This document shows, one piece after another, positions 9,816-22,000 of a stretch of DNA of 64,000 nt. The notes under the pieces are model-generated. The model did no database searches and was not told where the DNA came from. It was given only the letters and a program-made list of their open reading frames with translations. A program made the position numbers and the translations under genes. Each line of letters begins with the position of its first letter. The stretch's first letter is position 1. Source of the stretch: Lepiota brunneoincarnata (lineage: Eukaryota > Basidiomycota > Agaricomycetes > Agaricales > Agaricaceae); contig JAEBUN010000046.1 of NCBI GenBank assembly GCA_023014365.1, positions 1 through 64,000 of the forward strand, given 5' to 3'.

Positions 9816-12800
9816 TGGTGGGGTTGTCTAGTTTGTGGGCCCTTTTATATTCTTCAATGACTTCCTTGGCGTTCTCCAGGTTTGCTTCTGGCTCCCAGGA
9901 ATCCTCAGTGGGAAGGTATCCTTTCCATCTGACTAGGAATTGATACTTGTTCCGGAATTTTCTGTGGCGCAGTATTGACTCAACCTCGTATTCTTCTTCT
10001 CCATTTACAAGGTCGGGTGGTGGGGCTGTGTTGTATTCCCCATGTGTGTCGTTCTCTTCTGCAGGCATTAGGAGGCTCGCATGAAACTTGTTGTGGATCT
10101 TCCATTTGATGGGTAATTTTAGTTCATAGGTAACAGGTCCGAGTTTTCTTGTTATGGTGAAGGGACCTTCTCGGCGTTGGGCCAGTTTCTTTGAGGCGTA
10201 CTGAATTGGGAGGTTGCGGTTGTCGAGCCAAACCTTCTGTCCAACTTTTAGATTGATATCTGGCCGGTTATATCTTGCAGCCATTTTTAGTCTGGCTTGT
10301 TCATGCGCAGCTTGGGCTTCTTGGCGTATCTTGGCGAGGTATTTAAACTTCTCTCCTATTGCTGGAATGTTCGTTGGCTCCTCGGAGGTTGGAAATCCTT
10401 TGGGGCTTGATCCATAGAGGAGTTCAAATGGGGTATGTTGGTGTTCGGCATGTGTTTTCGAGTTGTGGACATATTCCAGGAGTGGGAGTGCCTTTACCCA
10501 TTTGTTTGGGTTCGATGAGCAATAAATGCCAAGGTAGAGTTCTATTTCTTGATTGAATCGCTCTGTTTGTCCGTCTGTCTGGGGGTGGTAGGCGGTAGAG
10601 AGTGCTTGTTCGATTCCGAGTTGTTTGTAGAATTCTTTCATGGATTTGGCAGCGAATCTGGGGTCGCGATCACTGAGAACTTTCTCGGGAAGGCCAAATC
10701 TAGAGAATAGCCGTTTGATAAGAATTTCGGCGATCTTGTCCGCGTTGGCGGTTTTCGCAGTAGGTTCTAGAATTATCCCCTTCGTAAGCTGGTCGACCAC
10801 GACCAGTATAGAATCATGGGGTCCGTCCGGGGGTAGGTCTGTGATAAGATCCATTGAGATGTTCGAGAATGGACGGGTAGAACGGGGTCCAGGGATAGGT
10901 TGAAGCGGTGGTTTTAGGGGGTGGCAATTGATCTTGTATTGTTGGCAGGCACCACATCCTTTGACGTAGTTTTTGACAAATGATCGCATCCCGGGCCAGT
11001 AGGCGTATTCCTGGAGTTTTCTAGTTGTTTCTGCGATTCCAGGGTGTCCTGCGGTGGGTGAGTCGTGTACTCTTTGCAGTAAGCGGCGTCTGAGATGTAA
11101 ATCTTGTGGTATAAATAGTTTTCCTTGAACACGTGGGTGTCCTGAGTCATCTTCTTGGGCGATGTCGGTCTGTTTCTTTTTCTTCCACAGCTCTTTTATT
11201 TCCTGTTTAGTATTTTCGTCGATAATATGGATATGTTGTGGCTGTTTTGAGGTGAAGAATTTGTCAGGGAGTGCAACGACCTGTTTGTTGTCTCTTGTCT
11301 TGGGTTCATGATCGGGTCGTCTGGAAAGGGCATCTGCTGGTCCATTTTTCTTTCCAGGGATATGTCGGATTTCGATGTCAAATCGTTGCATGTAGGCAAT
11401 CCATCGGGCTTGTCTTCTGCTGAGGTCTTCAGGTTTTCTCCAGCGGCGAAGGTTGTCGTGATCTGACCATACGATGGTCTTGTGTGATGATCCTTCTATG
11501 TGGTGACGCCATTCTTTGAGTGCTCGGATAATGGCGAAGAGTTCCTGTTCGGAGCAATGATAGTTGCGTTCGGCTGGTGAGAATCCTTTCGAGAAGTATG
11601 CGACTGGGTGTTTAACTCCATTGTTGTCGCGTTGAAGTAGGACTGCTCCTGATGCAAATAGTGATGCGTCGCATTCGATTTCGAAGGGTTTGTCTCGGTC
11701 GGGAACCATTAATACCGGTTCGCTTTGGAATTTTCTCTTGAGGGTATCGAAGGCGTTCTGGCATTCTTCTGTCCATTCGAATTTCTTGGTTTTGGACATT
11801 AGGGCATTGAGAGGTTTTGCCCATGTGGCGTATTGGTGTATGAATTTTCGATAGAAGTTGCAAAATCCTATGAATTTTCGTACGTCGCACGGGGTAGTTG
11901 GTGTTGGCCATTCAGCGATGCCTTTGAGCTTTGCTGGGTCCATCGAAACTGAGTTGGGAGTGATGATAACTCCTAGATATTCGAGTCGTTGTCGTTCGAA
12001 TTCGCATTTCTCGGTTTTGAGGTATAGATCGTTGTCCTTGAGTATCTTGAGTACTTCTCTTGTGAGGCGTCGGAGTTCTTGTTTTGTTTTTGCGTGAATG
12101 AGGATGTCGTCCATGTAAACGATTACTCCTCCATTGTCGATGAGTTTTCGGAATAATGAGTCCATCATGGTTTGGAATGTTGCTGGGGAGTTACACATTC
12201 CAAAGAACATAACCGTGGGTTCGAATAATCCTCGGGGTGTCCTGAAGGCTCCTTTCCATTCATCTCCTTTGCGTATGCGGATGTTGTTGTATCCTGCTCG
12301 TACGTCGAGTTTGGTAAAGTATTTTGATCCTCGGAGTTTGTCGAGAATATGAGAGATGAGGGGGAGGTTGTATGCATTTTTGATGGTATGCTCGTTGAGG
12401 TACCTGTAGTCTTGACAGGGGCGTAGTTTTCCGTCTTTCTTTCCTACGAAGAAGAAGGGTGATGCCATTGGCGATTCGGATGGTCGAATGTATCCCTTTT
12501 GAAGGTTTTCTTCTAGGAACGTGTCGAGTTCCTTTTCTTCATTGAGGGAGAGTCGGTAGGACTTCATGGCAATTGGTTTGAATGATTCCTTGAGTTCAAT
12601 TTTGTGATCCCATGGTCGTTGTGGGGGGAATCGTTCGGCTTGTTTCTTGCTAAATACTGGGAGGTATTCGTGGAATTCCGTGGGTACGACTTTTCTTGGG
12701 TCGTCGTTTTTCTTTTCTCCGTGTTGTACGGCGAGGAATTGTGATGCGGAGGCTTTGAAGTTGATTTCTTCGAAGCTTGTGGGCTCTAGTGTGGAGATGT

Positions 12801-13352
12801 GGTTGAGTTGGTCGTTGTAGATCCAATCGGGTTCCATGGATTGGATGAGTTCTCGGAATATAGTGTTGTCCCAACGTTTGTTTCTCCAGCGTAGTTGTTT
12901 GGCATCCCAGTCGATGTCTGGGTTGTGTTCTGCAAGCCAAGGGAATCCAAGGATGAGTCTTGGGCTTCCGAGGGAGACTACTTTTGGTTTGATCTCCATA
13001 TTCTTCCCGTTAACCGTTAGGTTGAGGGTCGTGTAGTGGGTGGCTGTTCCATTTTCGTTAACAGATCCATCGGCATTTCGTACTTCGATGGGTCGATCGA
13101 GGGGTGTTGTCTTGAATGAGTGTTGTTTGACCATTCCGGGGTCAATGAAGTTTCCTGCTGCTCCTGAGTCGAGTAGGGCGAGTAGTTCCACGCTTTCGGG
13201 TCCTTCCTTAGTGAATTTGTGTTTTCGGATTCGGCAGGGTAGATGTATTACGCGTGCTGACGATTCCTGTAACTTTACAACATTAATATCATTCTGTGAA
13301 TAGGAAAGGGAAGGAGGTCTTTGTGGAAGGCTAGACGTGGTGGCTAGTCTCC
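9757..13352 (-). CDS. pol: Gypsy-1 Pol: protease, RT, RNase H, integrase, chromodomain
   Basis: Retroelement polyprotein. Residue numbers count from the GTG at 13191. Aspartic protease LLALLDSGAAGNF (residues 3-15), reverse transcriptase with YMDD (359-362), RNase H region ending HIPGKKNGPADALSRR (610-625), integrase HHCC zinc finger (H709, H716, C746, C749) and DDE core (D781, D841, E877), then a C-terminal chromodomain (YEVESILRHRKFRNKYQFLVRWKGYL). The frame is open upstream to about 13350, overlapping the gag stop in the -1 frame, so Pol is probably made by frameshifting rather than from its own start. The stop at 9757 is TGA where Gypsy-2 has CGA, costing about 20 C-terminal residues. Confidence 0.95.
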
Positions 13353-14960
13353 TTAGGCAAAATCCTTAACCAGAGGGGCATCTGGGTGGTTGGATTCATT
13401 TGCGAAATGTTCGTAGATGTCCTCGACTTCTTCGTCGGTTGCATCTTCTAGTATGTTGTATAGCGAGTTCTTTTTCCTGTAGCTTGCTTGTCTTCTTCTG
13501 GATATCGCATTTGACCGGTTTCTGGCATCCAAATTGCGGGGTAGTTCGGATCGGCGATATATTGTCTTCTTGGTGGGGCATTTGCGGGCGAAGTGTCCAG
13601 TCTTGCGGCAGTTGAAGCATCTCTTTTCTTTGAGATCCTTTCTTTGGGCGTCCGTGAGGATTGCATTGAGGGCTTCGCGGGTGCGTTCTTGTACCAACTG
13701 GTGGAGTCTGTCTTCTTCGGTCTCCTCGTCTTCATCAGCTTCCTCGGCGAGTAGATCTGGCTCGTCCTCAAAGTCGAGGTTGTAGACTGCTTCGGCGAGT
13801 TGGTCAATATCCATTGCATTAGGGTCTGTTGCTTGATAGGGCAGTGGGACATGGCGCATAAAAGCATTTCTTTTCCCTTTAAATGGGCGAGTGCGCGAAG
13901 TCGTTGAAAACGAGGGAGTTCCTCGAGTTTGCATATAGTCGCGTTGAGTTTGTAGTATTTGATATGCTGTTCAAGCTTGCTTGAACCAGTCGCTGAGTTT
14001 GTTTCCTGGATTGAGGCTAATTGTCTTGATTGCGACGGGGCGATCCAGCCCGTTCTTGAAATAGTTGACCGCCGCCACTCCATCTCCAAGGTCGGCCTGA
14101 TAGGCGAGTATCTGGAACTGGGATATGTAATCATCGATATATCGTCCATTCTGTTTGAGGTGGCAGATTCTGTCCATTGCATTGGCGGGGACATTGTTTG
14201 GGGCGAAGGATGTATCGAGTCCTTCGAGAAATTTCTTCCATGTCGGAAGGGTCTGGCTTCCATCAAGTTCTTTGTTTGATTCCAAGAATGCTCCTCTCCA
14301 TGTTGCGGCGGGGCCGGTGGACATGTATGAAAGGGCGAATTGTATCTTGGTCTTGTCATCGGGAAAGGCTCCTGGCTTTGCATCGATGTATAGTTGTACT
14401 GCATCCTTCCAGAGGCGGGAGTAGTCGGTCTCTCCGTTAAAGGTTGGGGGTGTATTGATTTTTGCGGAGGAGGCCATATTGTTAATGTCAGAGGTTGTGG
14501 ATTCCTCGTCGGAAGTGTGAATAGACCCGGTAGTGGGGCTAACTTCGGATGGTTCGGATTGTACAGGGGAACTGGATCGAGGTGGTGAGTGTACCGGTGA
14601 TCCAAGTGGTGATGTGAGGGGTGAGAATGTTCTTGGGGGTTTCTGTTGCGAAGTGTTGTCGCTAGTTCTTGTACTTGTTGAGGGTTGAGGACCGGAGGAT
14701 GGGGTAGATGTTCTATGAATCGGCTCCCCGAGCTTTGAGCGGGTAGAGGTGGCAGTTCTTTCAGGTGGTGGTTGTTTAGGTAGGGATTGAAGAACTGATG
14801 CTGGGGGTGCTGGGTATCCTGGGTCTTCTGTTCGACGTTGAACTCTCTCGGTAGGTTGTGTAGGGTACGGTGCGGAACCAGAGGGTGAACGAGTGAGGGG
14901 TATAGGTTTTGTTTTCTTTTTAGGGTCCGTGGTGGAGGGGGTGTGAAGTCGGGTTCGGAG
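13353..14960 (-). pseudogene. gag: Gypsy-1 Gag, interrupted by one TGA
   Basis: Structural protein of the retrotransposon particle. In the continuous frame a proline/serine-rich N-terminal region leads into a retrotransposon gag domain (ETDYSRLWKDAVQLYID, then GPAATWRGAFLESN; first internal Met at 14477) and a CCHC zinc knuckle (CFNCRKTGHFARKCP). It ends APLVKDFA. The frame is broken at 13968-13970, where TGA replaces the CGA present in Gypsy-2. A second long frame overlaps it (13448-15214) and contains a repeated SVDWDNAP motif at its beginning. The true start and the link between the two frames are unresolved. Confidence 0.85.
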
Positions 14961-15039
14961 TCGGTTGTCGACCAGTCAGAACTGTTGGATTCTTCGTAGT
15001 CGGTGGCAAGGGGGTCGTTTCGGTTTGTAGACAGGGTGA

Positions 15040-15400
15040 AGAGGGAAGAAGTCGAAGGTGAAGGTGAGGGTGAATAAACAACGCTTGCGGGTGCATTATC
15101 CCAATCAACGCTTGAAGGTGCGGATGACCTGTATACAACGCTTACGGGTGCGTTATCCCAATCAACACTTAAAGGTGTGGATGACCTATCAACGCTTTCG
15201 GTGCGTCTGACCAAGGGTGCAGAGGGTATGGTGGCCTGCTCTACGGGGGTGTATCACTGGACAGCGACAAGGCGTGTCGTCAGATACGGTTGGCACTCGG
15301 ATAGCGATAAAGCGTATCGTCTGCCGGTGTGGAAGGGTAGCGACAAGGCGTACCGATACCACGGGGTGTACGATGGAGGTTGTCCAAAGGAAGCTTTAAT
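15040..15400 (-). repeat. Imperfect tandem repeats in the gypsy leader
   Basis: Leader between 5' LTR and gag. Two degenerate direct-repeat blocks: one around 15070-15190 (unit containing AACGCTTxCGGGTGC and TTATCCCAATC) and one around 15250-15360 (unit containing AGCGA(C/T)AAxGCGT). Both are also present in Gypsy-2. They could be packaging or translation structures, or simple expansion. Confidence 0.55.
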
Positions 15401-15404
15401 CTAA
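15391..15404 (-). other. Gypsy-1 primer-binding site (self-primer type)
   Basis: Two nt after the 5' LTR the minus strand reads AGATTAAAGCTTCC. No match to a tRNA 3' end (TGG start) is visible. The 12-mer AGATTAAAGCTT is perfectly complementary to AAGCTTTAATCT in the LTR, 35 nt below the TATA box, that is, at the predicted 5' end of the element's own RNA. The same site occurs in Gypsy-2 at 56711-56722. Confidence 0.7.
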
Positions 15405-16102
15405 TGTTATGATCCGTGCTCCTTCTGTATCCGAGGATAACTGGAGACGGCCTTCAATCACTCTACAAGGTGTCCGAGACGGTTGGCCTTATAGAGCTTA
15501 GTGGATCGCGCTCAATGAGATAACGAGGGAAGACGCCAAGTTAAGGCAGAGAGGTAAACGACCGCTGTTAACAAGATTAAAGCTTAGGGCTTTAATCTCT
15601 ACTTGTACAGGCCTTATATACCTATGAGGTGCTATATACTCGTTATAGGTTACTTGGCTGTTCTACTGGTTGTGCGCAGTCCTGACCATGATGCACATCC
15701 TGGCTGATGGCATCCTGGTGTTATTTATATTACAATGAGTCAGTACTCTTGCTACTGCTGTGCGATGTTCCATCGCTTTCCTCTGACTCATAATCTTCTT
15801 CTCCCGATTGTATCTCCATGGAGTCCTCTCCGTTCTCGCTCTCCATTCTCTCGGTGCTTCCATCCGTATCGGAGGTTGGGTCGGTTGATCCATGGTTATC
15901 TTCCTCGTCCTCGGGGTATTCCAATATATCCTCCAAGGTTATCTCCATTCCTGCTTCTCTCGCCAGGTCCTGCATGGCGGTGTAATATTCCCCTTCCTCG
16001 TCTTCATATTCTTGTGCCCGTAATTGGTCTGTAGTCTCCTGTACCCATCTTGTAAAGTCGAACAATAGTTCTTGTTCCTCCCGGTCTGGACTGTTCATAA
16101 CA
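15405..16102 (-). repeat. Gypsy-1 5' LTR
   Basis: 698 bp. Carries the TATA box (minus strand, 15620-15613), the hairpin and self-primer segment (15574-15585), and the U3 ORF (stop at 15730). The outer end ATAACA abuts the GCTAC target duplication. Confidence 0.95.
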
Positions 16103-16107
16103 GCTAC

Positions 16108-17580
16108 ACCTAAAGTACCCCAATGCATAACCTTCCCATCAGCCTATTGCACAGACTGTTGCCCCTGCCTGTTGCCAGGGTCGTGAGCATGACATGTGCC
16201 ATTGACAGTGCCCCATTCTTGTGTCTGGACGATGGTCAGCGGTGAGGGTGGTGGAGGTTCAGCTAAGAAAAATGGGCCTTCTGTGAAACAGGCTTGCAGG
16301 GAATCCAGGTTAGTCTCCATCTTATCAGTGGAGCTCACCACTCACCCCTCTTCCCCACCAAACACATCTGTGATGCCAGCAGCCTTATTCTGTTCTCCCA
16401 GAACATGCCATAAGTCCCAGGACATCTCAAAAAGTGTGCTTGTCCCAAACCTGCTGGCTAACTACAGGTCCCACAGTCCCAGACCACCCTCTCCCAACAA
16501 CTTCCCTATTGCCACATCACTAGACCAAACCGCCGCCTACACCATCTTTTCAAGGCAATAGTTAACCGATTATCACAGTGGAGTTGAAATATACAGTATT
16601 TTATTTGCTGCATGACCATAGAATGCAGGCAGTAGGACCCCAAAATACAAAAGAGGAAGGTGGCAGGGCCAATTGTCTGGTGGGCAACGGAGCCCATCCT
16701 GAAAGTAAGTTATGGAGGAAAGTGCTGGCCCCTGACCCTCGTCTAAATCGAATCCGGCTTCCGGTGGTCCTATCCTAGATTTTGTCCAAGCTTGGCGGCA
16801 GATTCAGCCTCTAAAAATTTGCAAATAAATGTCACCCAGCCCCGAGTGCCGCTGGCGTGTCCAACATGGGATCCAGCCTATGGGAGGACTATCAGGGGTT
16901 CTTCTAGGATCGGCTCCAGCCATCTCACACAGTCGTCAAATCCGCAGGTCCGAACTTGTGGGCATTTGTGGCCAATACATACCAGGGTGCAGCCAACTTG
17001 ACGAGGTTATACAGAAATACGTGTCATACGACCGCTTTTATGGCTCTCACTGAGAGAGAGGCTCGAACAAGTTCCTGCCTTGAGACTCTGTCTGTCCACT
17101 GGATTAGGTTTTGTCCAGATACTCCATTGACTCGGAACCCATTATCTAGCTATCTAGTGCTGTGCTTTATTACAAGAGGTATAAATGCGTCCCAGTGAAG
17201 AGGTATCGACTCTCCTACAGGTGGGTCATGTCGAGGCAGGCGCGGCCGAGTGAAACGAACCGAAACACGCCGAAGCGAAGGGAAACACACCGAAACAAGG
17301 GGTGAATGTGACCAGAGAAATGATCACAGGGCTTCAAAAATTGAGGAGACACGTAGGATCAGAGAGCGAGATCAAGAGAAAGTTTCTGGGTCCTTTATTG
17401 ACTGGAGAACTCATCTCCGAGGTCTGTACTTTTATATACAAGATAACTATGATTAATTATATGTTTCCTACACCAAGACGGAGAGGAAACTAAGAGATCC
17501 TAAAGCTAAGTCATATCTGGGAGATGGGGAAAGTGAAACAGGGGAGAACGTGAAGTTTTCACAACTACGTTAGCAGAAAA
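16108..17580. other. Gene-poor stretch, nothing recognised
   Basis: No ORF with recognisable motifs and no repeat boundary that I can define. Base composition changes along it: relatively unique sequence to about 17220, then purine-rich sequence with repeated CCGAA(A/G)C-like words near 17250-17300. Open frames here are under 125 codons and look like chance. Confidence 0.5.
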
Positions 17581-18027
17581 TTAGGAAAGGGAAAGGAAGA
17601 TAAAAGGGATGGTGTGCAAGACGCAGAAAAACCTATAAACAGAGAGAAGACTTATTGTATGATCGCGCTCAGGAAACAAGATGGAGAATGAATAAAAATT
17701 TAGCTGTCCTTGAATATATGAGGTTGCCGACGGAGCGGAAAGGTCATCAAATGATAACTTTCCCTTTGGCACGGGCGCTCCGAGATACTTGATCCGAGAG
17801 TTCGTTCCGGGTTTGTCAGGGTCCATCTTCCGAGCTCTATGAGAGGTGGCATGGGGCAGCCGCGTGCCCACCTCTACACCAGTACCATACGTAACCACAA
17901 TCAAGTTTGTGATATTTATAATTTGTGCCGTGGTAACGTACTCAAGGACTTGTTGCAAACCGAAGTTCCTTACTTCGACATAAAGAGACACAGGATGATT
18001 CCGGGCTCGAAGGAACCGCACCATCAT
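17581..18027 (-). CDS. Unrecognised ORF (148 codons)
   Basis: An open frame with a non-repetitive central part (KMDPDKPGTNSRIKYLGAP) but a low-complexity hydrophobic C-terminus. No family recognised, no clear promoter, and no intron sites that I can justify. It sits just upstream, in plus coordinates, of family-A copy A4 on the same strand. It may be a gene remnant or chance. Confidence 0.25.
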   Translation of the reverse strand: MMVRFLRARNHPVSLYVEVRNFGLQQVLEYVTTAQIINITNLIVVTYGTGVEVGTRLPHATSHRARKMDPDKPGTNSRIKYLGAPVPKGKLSFDDLSAPSATSYIQGQLNFYSFSILFPERDHTISLLSVYRFFCVLHTIPFIFLSLS

Positions 18028-18059
18028 CTGTCAAGTATCCAGACGGCCTAAATATAACC

Positions 18060-19000
18060 TGCCCAGCATCTGAGTGAGTCAAAACGAACTTGCGCATGCT
18101 CTTCATGGTCTCGTTCGTTGATCTATAGCGAGCCGGCTACACCCATAATACGGCCTCCACTAGCCCAGCAACTGCTGCAACCTTAGGTATTTTCCCTCTC
18201 TTGGAGTTCGCAGGTCATAAGGAAATTTAATCCCTATATGTGTCGTGCATCGTACAGCCCAGCCTCTAACCCCTACACCCTTCGACCCCCTGACTTTTGG
18301 CCCAGCGTTCATTTCCGAGCTTTTGTCGAGTTTGGAGGATTTTTCTTCTGCCTGGATCCCTTCTTCCGTGGACGCGACCTGGTTGCCACCGGGGATCCGC
18401 CGTCCTGTCCGAGGTTCAAGCTATCAGCAGCTGCACAATAACGTGATCACCAGGGCATCACCTCAGAACTAGGACTAGAAGTTTTACTAACAAGGTATAT
18501 GAGTTATGAGCGAAGAACAGCTCAGGCGTAGAAAGCTTAGGTGAGGTAGTCGCGACTTACGGACAGTAGTCTGAGTCATCATCCTCCGTAGATTTCTGCT
18601 TTTTCACTCTACCTGTGTCCACCTTTTGATCTTCTAATGACCGGAAGTCAAGGGTTATTAGTGGATCGTATCATCATGCTCAATTGTGAAGCAAGAAAGT
18701 CTGGAAAGGAGGCAAGGCTTACCGGGCATCGCTGTTGTCTTTAATAGCAAACAGGTGCAAAAAAGAAACAACATTGTGGAACTTGAGTTGCGCACAAAAT
18801 TCGCGATTATGCCGTGCTACTCACCTAAAGTCGGGGGGAGGAAATATGGACTCCAGATATCCAAGAAAACTTACTTAAATACAAAAAAATAAATCATAAC
18901 ATCGACATCGCCCACAATCTATCGTTGCTCATTTAACCCCCCTGCTCCCACATCAAGCTCACTCTGCTCAGGCTGACAGAAGGGGCCATCCTGGGAGTGT
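18060..19000 (-). repeat. Family-A gene-like repeat, copy A4
   Basis: Same architecture as A1-A3. Minus-strand splice-like sites are conserved (GTAAGC near 18722, GTAAGT near 18560, acceptors ending TAG). The middle block encodes a short acidic stretch (RKSTEDDDSDYCP-like) and the terminal block reads LNLGQDGGSPVATRSRPRK followed by a basic tail and stop. It leads directly into the duplicated ABC-transporter-like segment, an arrangement repeated at A5. Confidence 0.5.
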
Positions 19001-22000
19001 GGTAGACATGTTATGGAGGAAAGCTTCATCAGAAAACGGAGCAGGGCCGACTTGTAACGTGTATCCAGGGGTGTTCCGTGATCGACTCTATCCAGTCCTG
19101 GGCTTAGGGCGAGACATGTAATTATTCTTCAGAGGTGTGCGATTACTGGACGACTGCCCGCAGGATTCGTGGGAAAATCTCGGGATACAGATCTTTCTTG
19201 AAATCCCGGCTTGGGTAGATCTAGGGTAAATCTAATCCTAAAATTTGGCAGCGTAGTGGTGCAACATATAATAACAATGTCTCCACCGGCCTGCATGACT
19301 TGGCGCACGTTTGTGCCTCCAAACACACCACCGGGCCCTCAATCTAGATAATGATGCTGTAAGGGAGGAAACTCGCCTACGTGCAGAACCCGTCCCTGCA
19401 TCATTTTTTTCATTTAGGTATTTAAGTAGCACATTTGTACTTAGATACCTTAGCTCCCAAAGACGAGGATGTCTCCGCTGCCATAAGACCTCCGATAGGC
19501 TACAGCGTAACCAGCCTGAAGTTTCTTTCCCTCAGTTTCGCTGTCTCTCTGTCTCTCTTTCTCTCGCTCTCTCAAGTTTCCCTACGATCCCTCACTCAAC
19601 TGGAGTTGTACTTGTACCCAGTTTCACGAGGTCGGGAAGACGAGCCTGTGGTCGTTTCGCCAACCACACCTCGCCCTTACAATTGTCTTGGAGGATGATT
19701 CTCTTTCCTACAATGCATCAGTGTGTAGTTATATGTGGAACGCATGTCGCCAGGTATAATGGGCGAGTCCCCAATATCCAAACTCGTGACGATGTTGCCT
19801 AACCAGAAAAACCTTCGTGACAAACGAGAACAGGAGGTTATTCCAGGGTGGTGGACCTACACCATGGTCCCAGCAATCCTCGATCCATACAGTCCCAAAA
19901 CACAAAAGATTAATGCGGGCGCACCAACGACGTTCTCCTTCTCCATCTTCGCGGTCGGCGTGACTGTCTTCTCTGAAAAGATTCTCTCTGGTGGAAAATG
20001 CAGCTTGGGTCCCAGAGGTGTCGTGAATGTGGCTACACAAACCATTGTATACAGTGCAAATGTCGCATGCCACAATCCAGGAAGTCCTTCGTCACACTCT
20101 CCCAGAGCGGTGGCGGTCGCTGGCTGTGTGCTCAACAGGATCTCTGGGGCTCCAGACCGTGTAGCGGCTACAGTTAAGAGGGGGTCACAAAATGCAACAC
20201 GGCATTGGTATCCGAGTGCACGTCACGCTGGTTCACTGACTGGCCAGTGGGTATAAGGGGGTAGACACAAAACGCGGTTTATGGAGTATCGCCAATGGAA
20301 TGATGCCTGTCACGAGTTGCGGCAGACTAACAGAGACTCGGGATGTTAGTAGCCAAGATTACTGTCATAGCCAGCTTTCGTCGCCGAACTCAGATTGTAT
20401 ATCCCGGATACAGCCACTTACAGGGAGTAAGTAACACCACCGACAGCGTTTGCGGCATCACCTTTTTTATCAAAGTCGCCGATACTAGTCAATCATATCT
20501 TCTGGTGCATCATCAGAAGGATGATCTTGACCCATGAACCCATCCCCCCGAAAATTTGAAGTCGAAAGGTCCTTTTATGAGAATTCGATACGAATTCCAT
20601 CCGGGCAAGCAGTTTTTAACGATTTGGATGCTTTACCCCGTCTGGAGTTGATTCAGGTGAGGAGATTTGATCAGCCACCTGCATTTTCCGCCTCGGTAAA
20701 ACGGTGGTCAAATCATCAAGGTCATGCATCCACTGTGACCCAGCAAGGCCTCCAACGACGCCTGCGTCGATACGCACCCAGCGTCGCGGCAAACCTGGCC
20801 ATTTTTCTGGAGTTATTGTCAACGAACTGTCAGCACATCGCAAGCATTGTTGCCTCTAAGCAGTTAGAAAGCAAAGACGATAGACTCTCGAGCTACACCT
20901 TAGCGTGATCTATAGTAACGGTCACGGTAGTTACACCTTTTGTCTTATCTCTCAACGAAGAGACTGCTCAGATCTACTCTGGCTTGTGTAATCTACCTCG
21001 GAACGCGAACGCGTTTCACATCAAAGGCTCCTGAAAACAACAAACACATGCTCGAGCCGAGTTACTCGCTTTTCCCACCATTGCAATCTCCTCGTGCCCT
21101 CGTAACGCAGCAGCGCTGTTGTGCGTGGATTCGTACCGTTGTCTACCAGCATCACGTCAAGGTTTGATGGCCATCGGCCCTGCCATCTTCATCTTCTGTA
21201 TTTCCAGGTCCTACTACCTGCATTCTAACGAATATCTTGATTTTAACAAGGAGCTGTTGCTTCTGCAGTCCTGGACCACCTCCCTCAATCAACCAGATGT
21301 GTGCCAGCCACGACTCACACCCTCCTCCTCAGCTCCCAGTGTCGTGCCCGAATGAACTTGACAACACCAGAGATCCTGGAATTGGATGAGGATGAAGCCG
21401 GCGACGGTAATCGGTAGTATTGGTTCACCCGTTCGTGCGGGTTGCCGGGGCCTGAGCTTCGTCATGTCTAATTCTTTAGTTCCCCAATAAGATAAGCATG
21501 AGTATCAAAGGCGACAGAAGATAAGGATGGTTTACTACCGAGGGGATCGCTAGCAGAAGGGGGAACCATCATCCACTCTTCGCGCTTCGAAGGCTTGGGT
21601 TTTTTTTGCCTCTTGTTCGTTTTTGCGCCCGCAGTTCCTCGCGTTCCATGAATTCTGCCGCGGAGTCTTCCCCGGCGTGGTGCACTCCTGCTGGGAGGGG
21701 TTTCGGACTTACGTCGTCATCCGAGTCATCGTTGGCTGCGTTAGAAGGATCATATGTTGAACCATAGGATAGGAAGGAGGGTCGGATAGGACTACGGAGT
21801 GGTAGTGTAGATGTCGGTTGAGTTGAAGGCGGGGGGGATTTTAGGATGGAGGCGGGGGCTTGTGCGCCTTCAGCAGCGAGTTCTGGGGGGCAGCGCGGGT
21901 ATGCAACCCCCTTCCTCCTCCTGTTGCTGCTGGTCATGATGTTGGGTATTCTGCAAGAGATGTGCTGGGATATTGGGCTCATCTGCACTCGCAACCACTG

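Larger units (their letters stand above)
7823..16102 (-). mobile_element. Gypsy-1: full-length Ty3/gypsy chromovirus
   Basis: An 8.3-kb LTR retrotransposon in minus orientation with 698-bp LTRs, a GCTAC target duplication (7818-7822 and 16103-16107), gag, a pol with a C-terminal chromodomain, and a third ORF. The LTRs differ at about 17 sites by eye (roughly 97.6% identity), mostly C/T or G/A changes at CpG, so it is not a very recent insertion. Compared with Gypsy-2 it carries three CGA-to-TGA changes: in gag (13968-13970), near the end of pol (9757-9759) and in the third ORF. Pol is otherwise open over 1144 codons. Confidence 0.95.

Noticed and set aside
13448..15214. 588-codon frame as the main Gag
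   Set aside because: Its 3' half overlaps the true gag domain and CCHC knuckle in a shadow frame and turns Arg/Ser/Thr-rich. Only its first part may be translated.
19335..19715. Extra segment in duplication copy 1 as a solo LTR
   Set aside because: Ends do not give a TG...CA pair with a matching 5-bp duplication. It could equally be a deletion in copy B.
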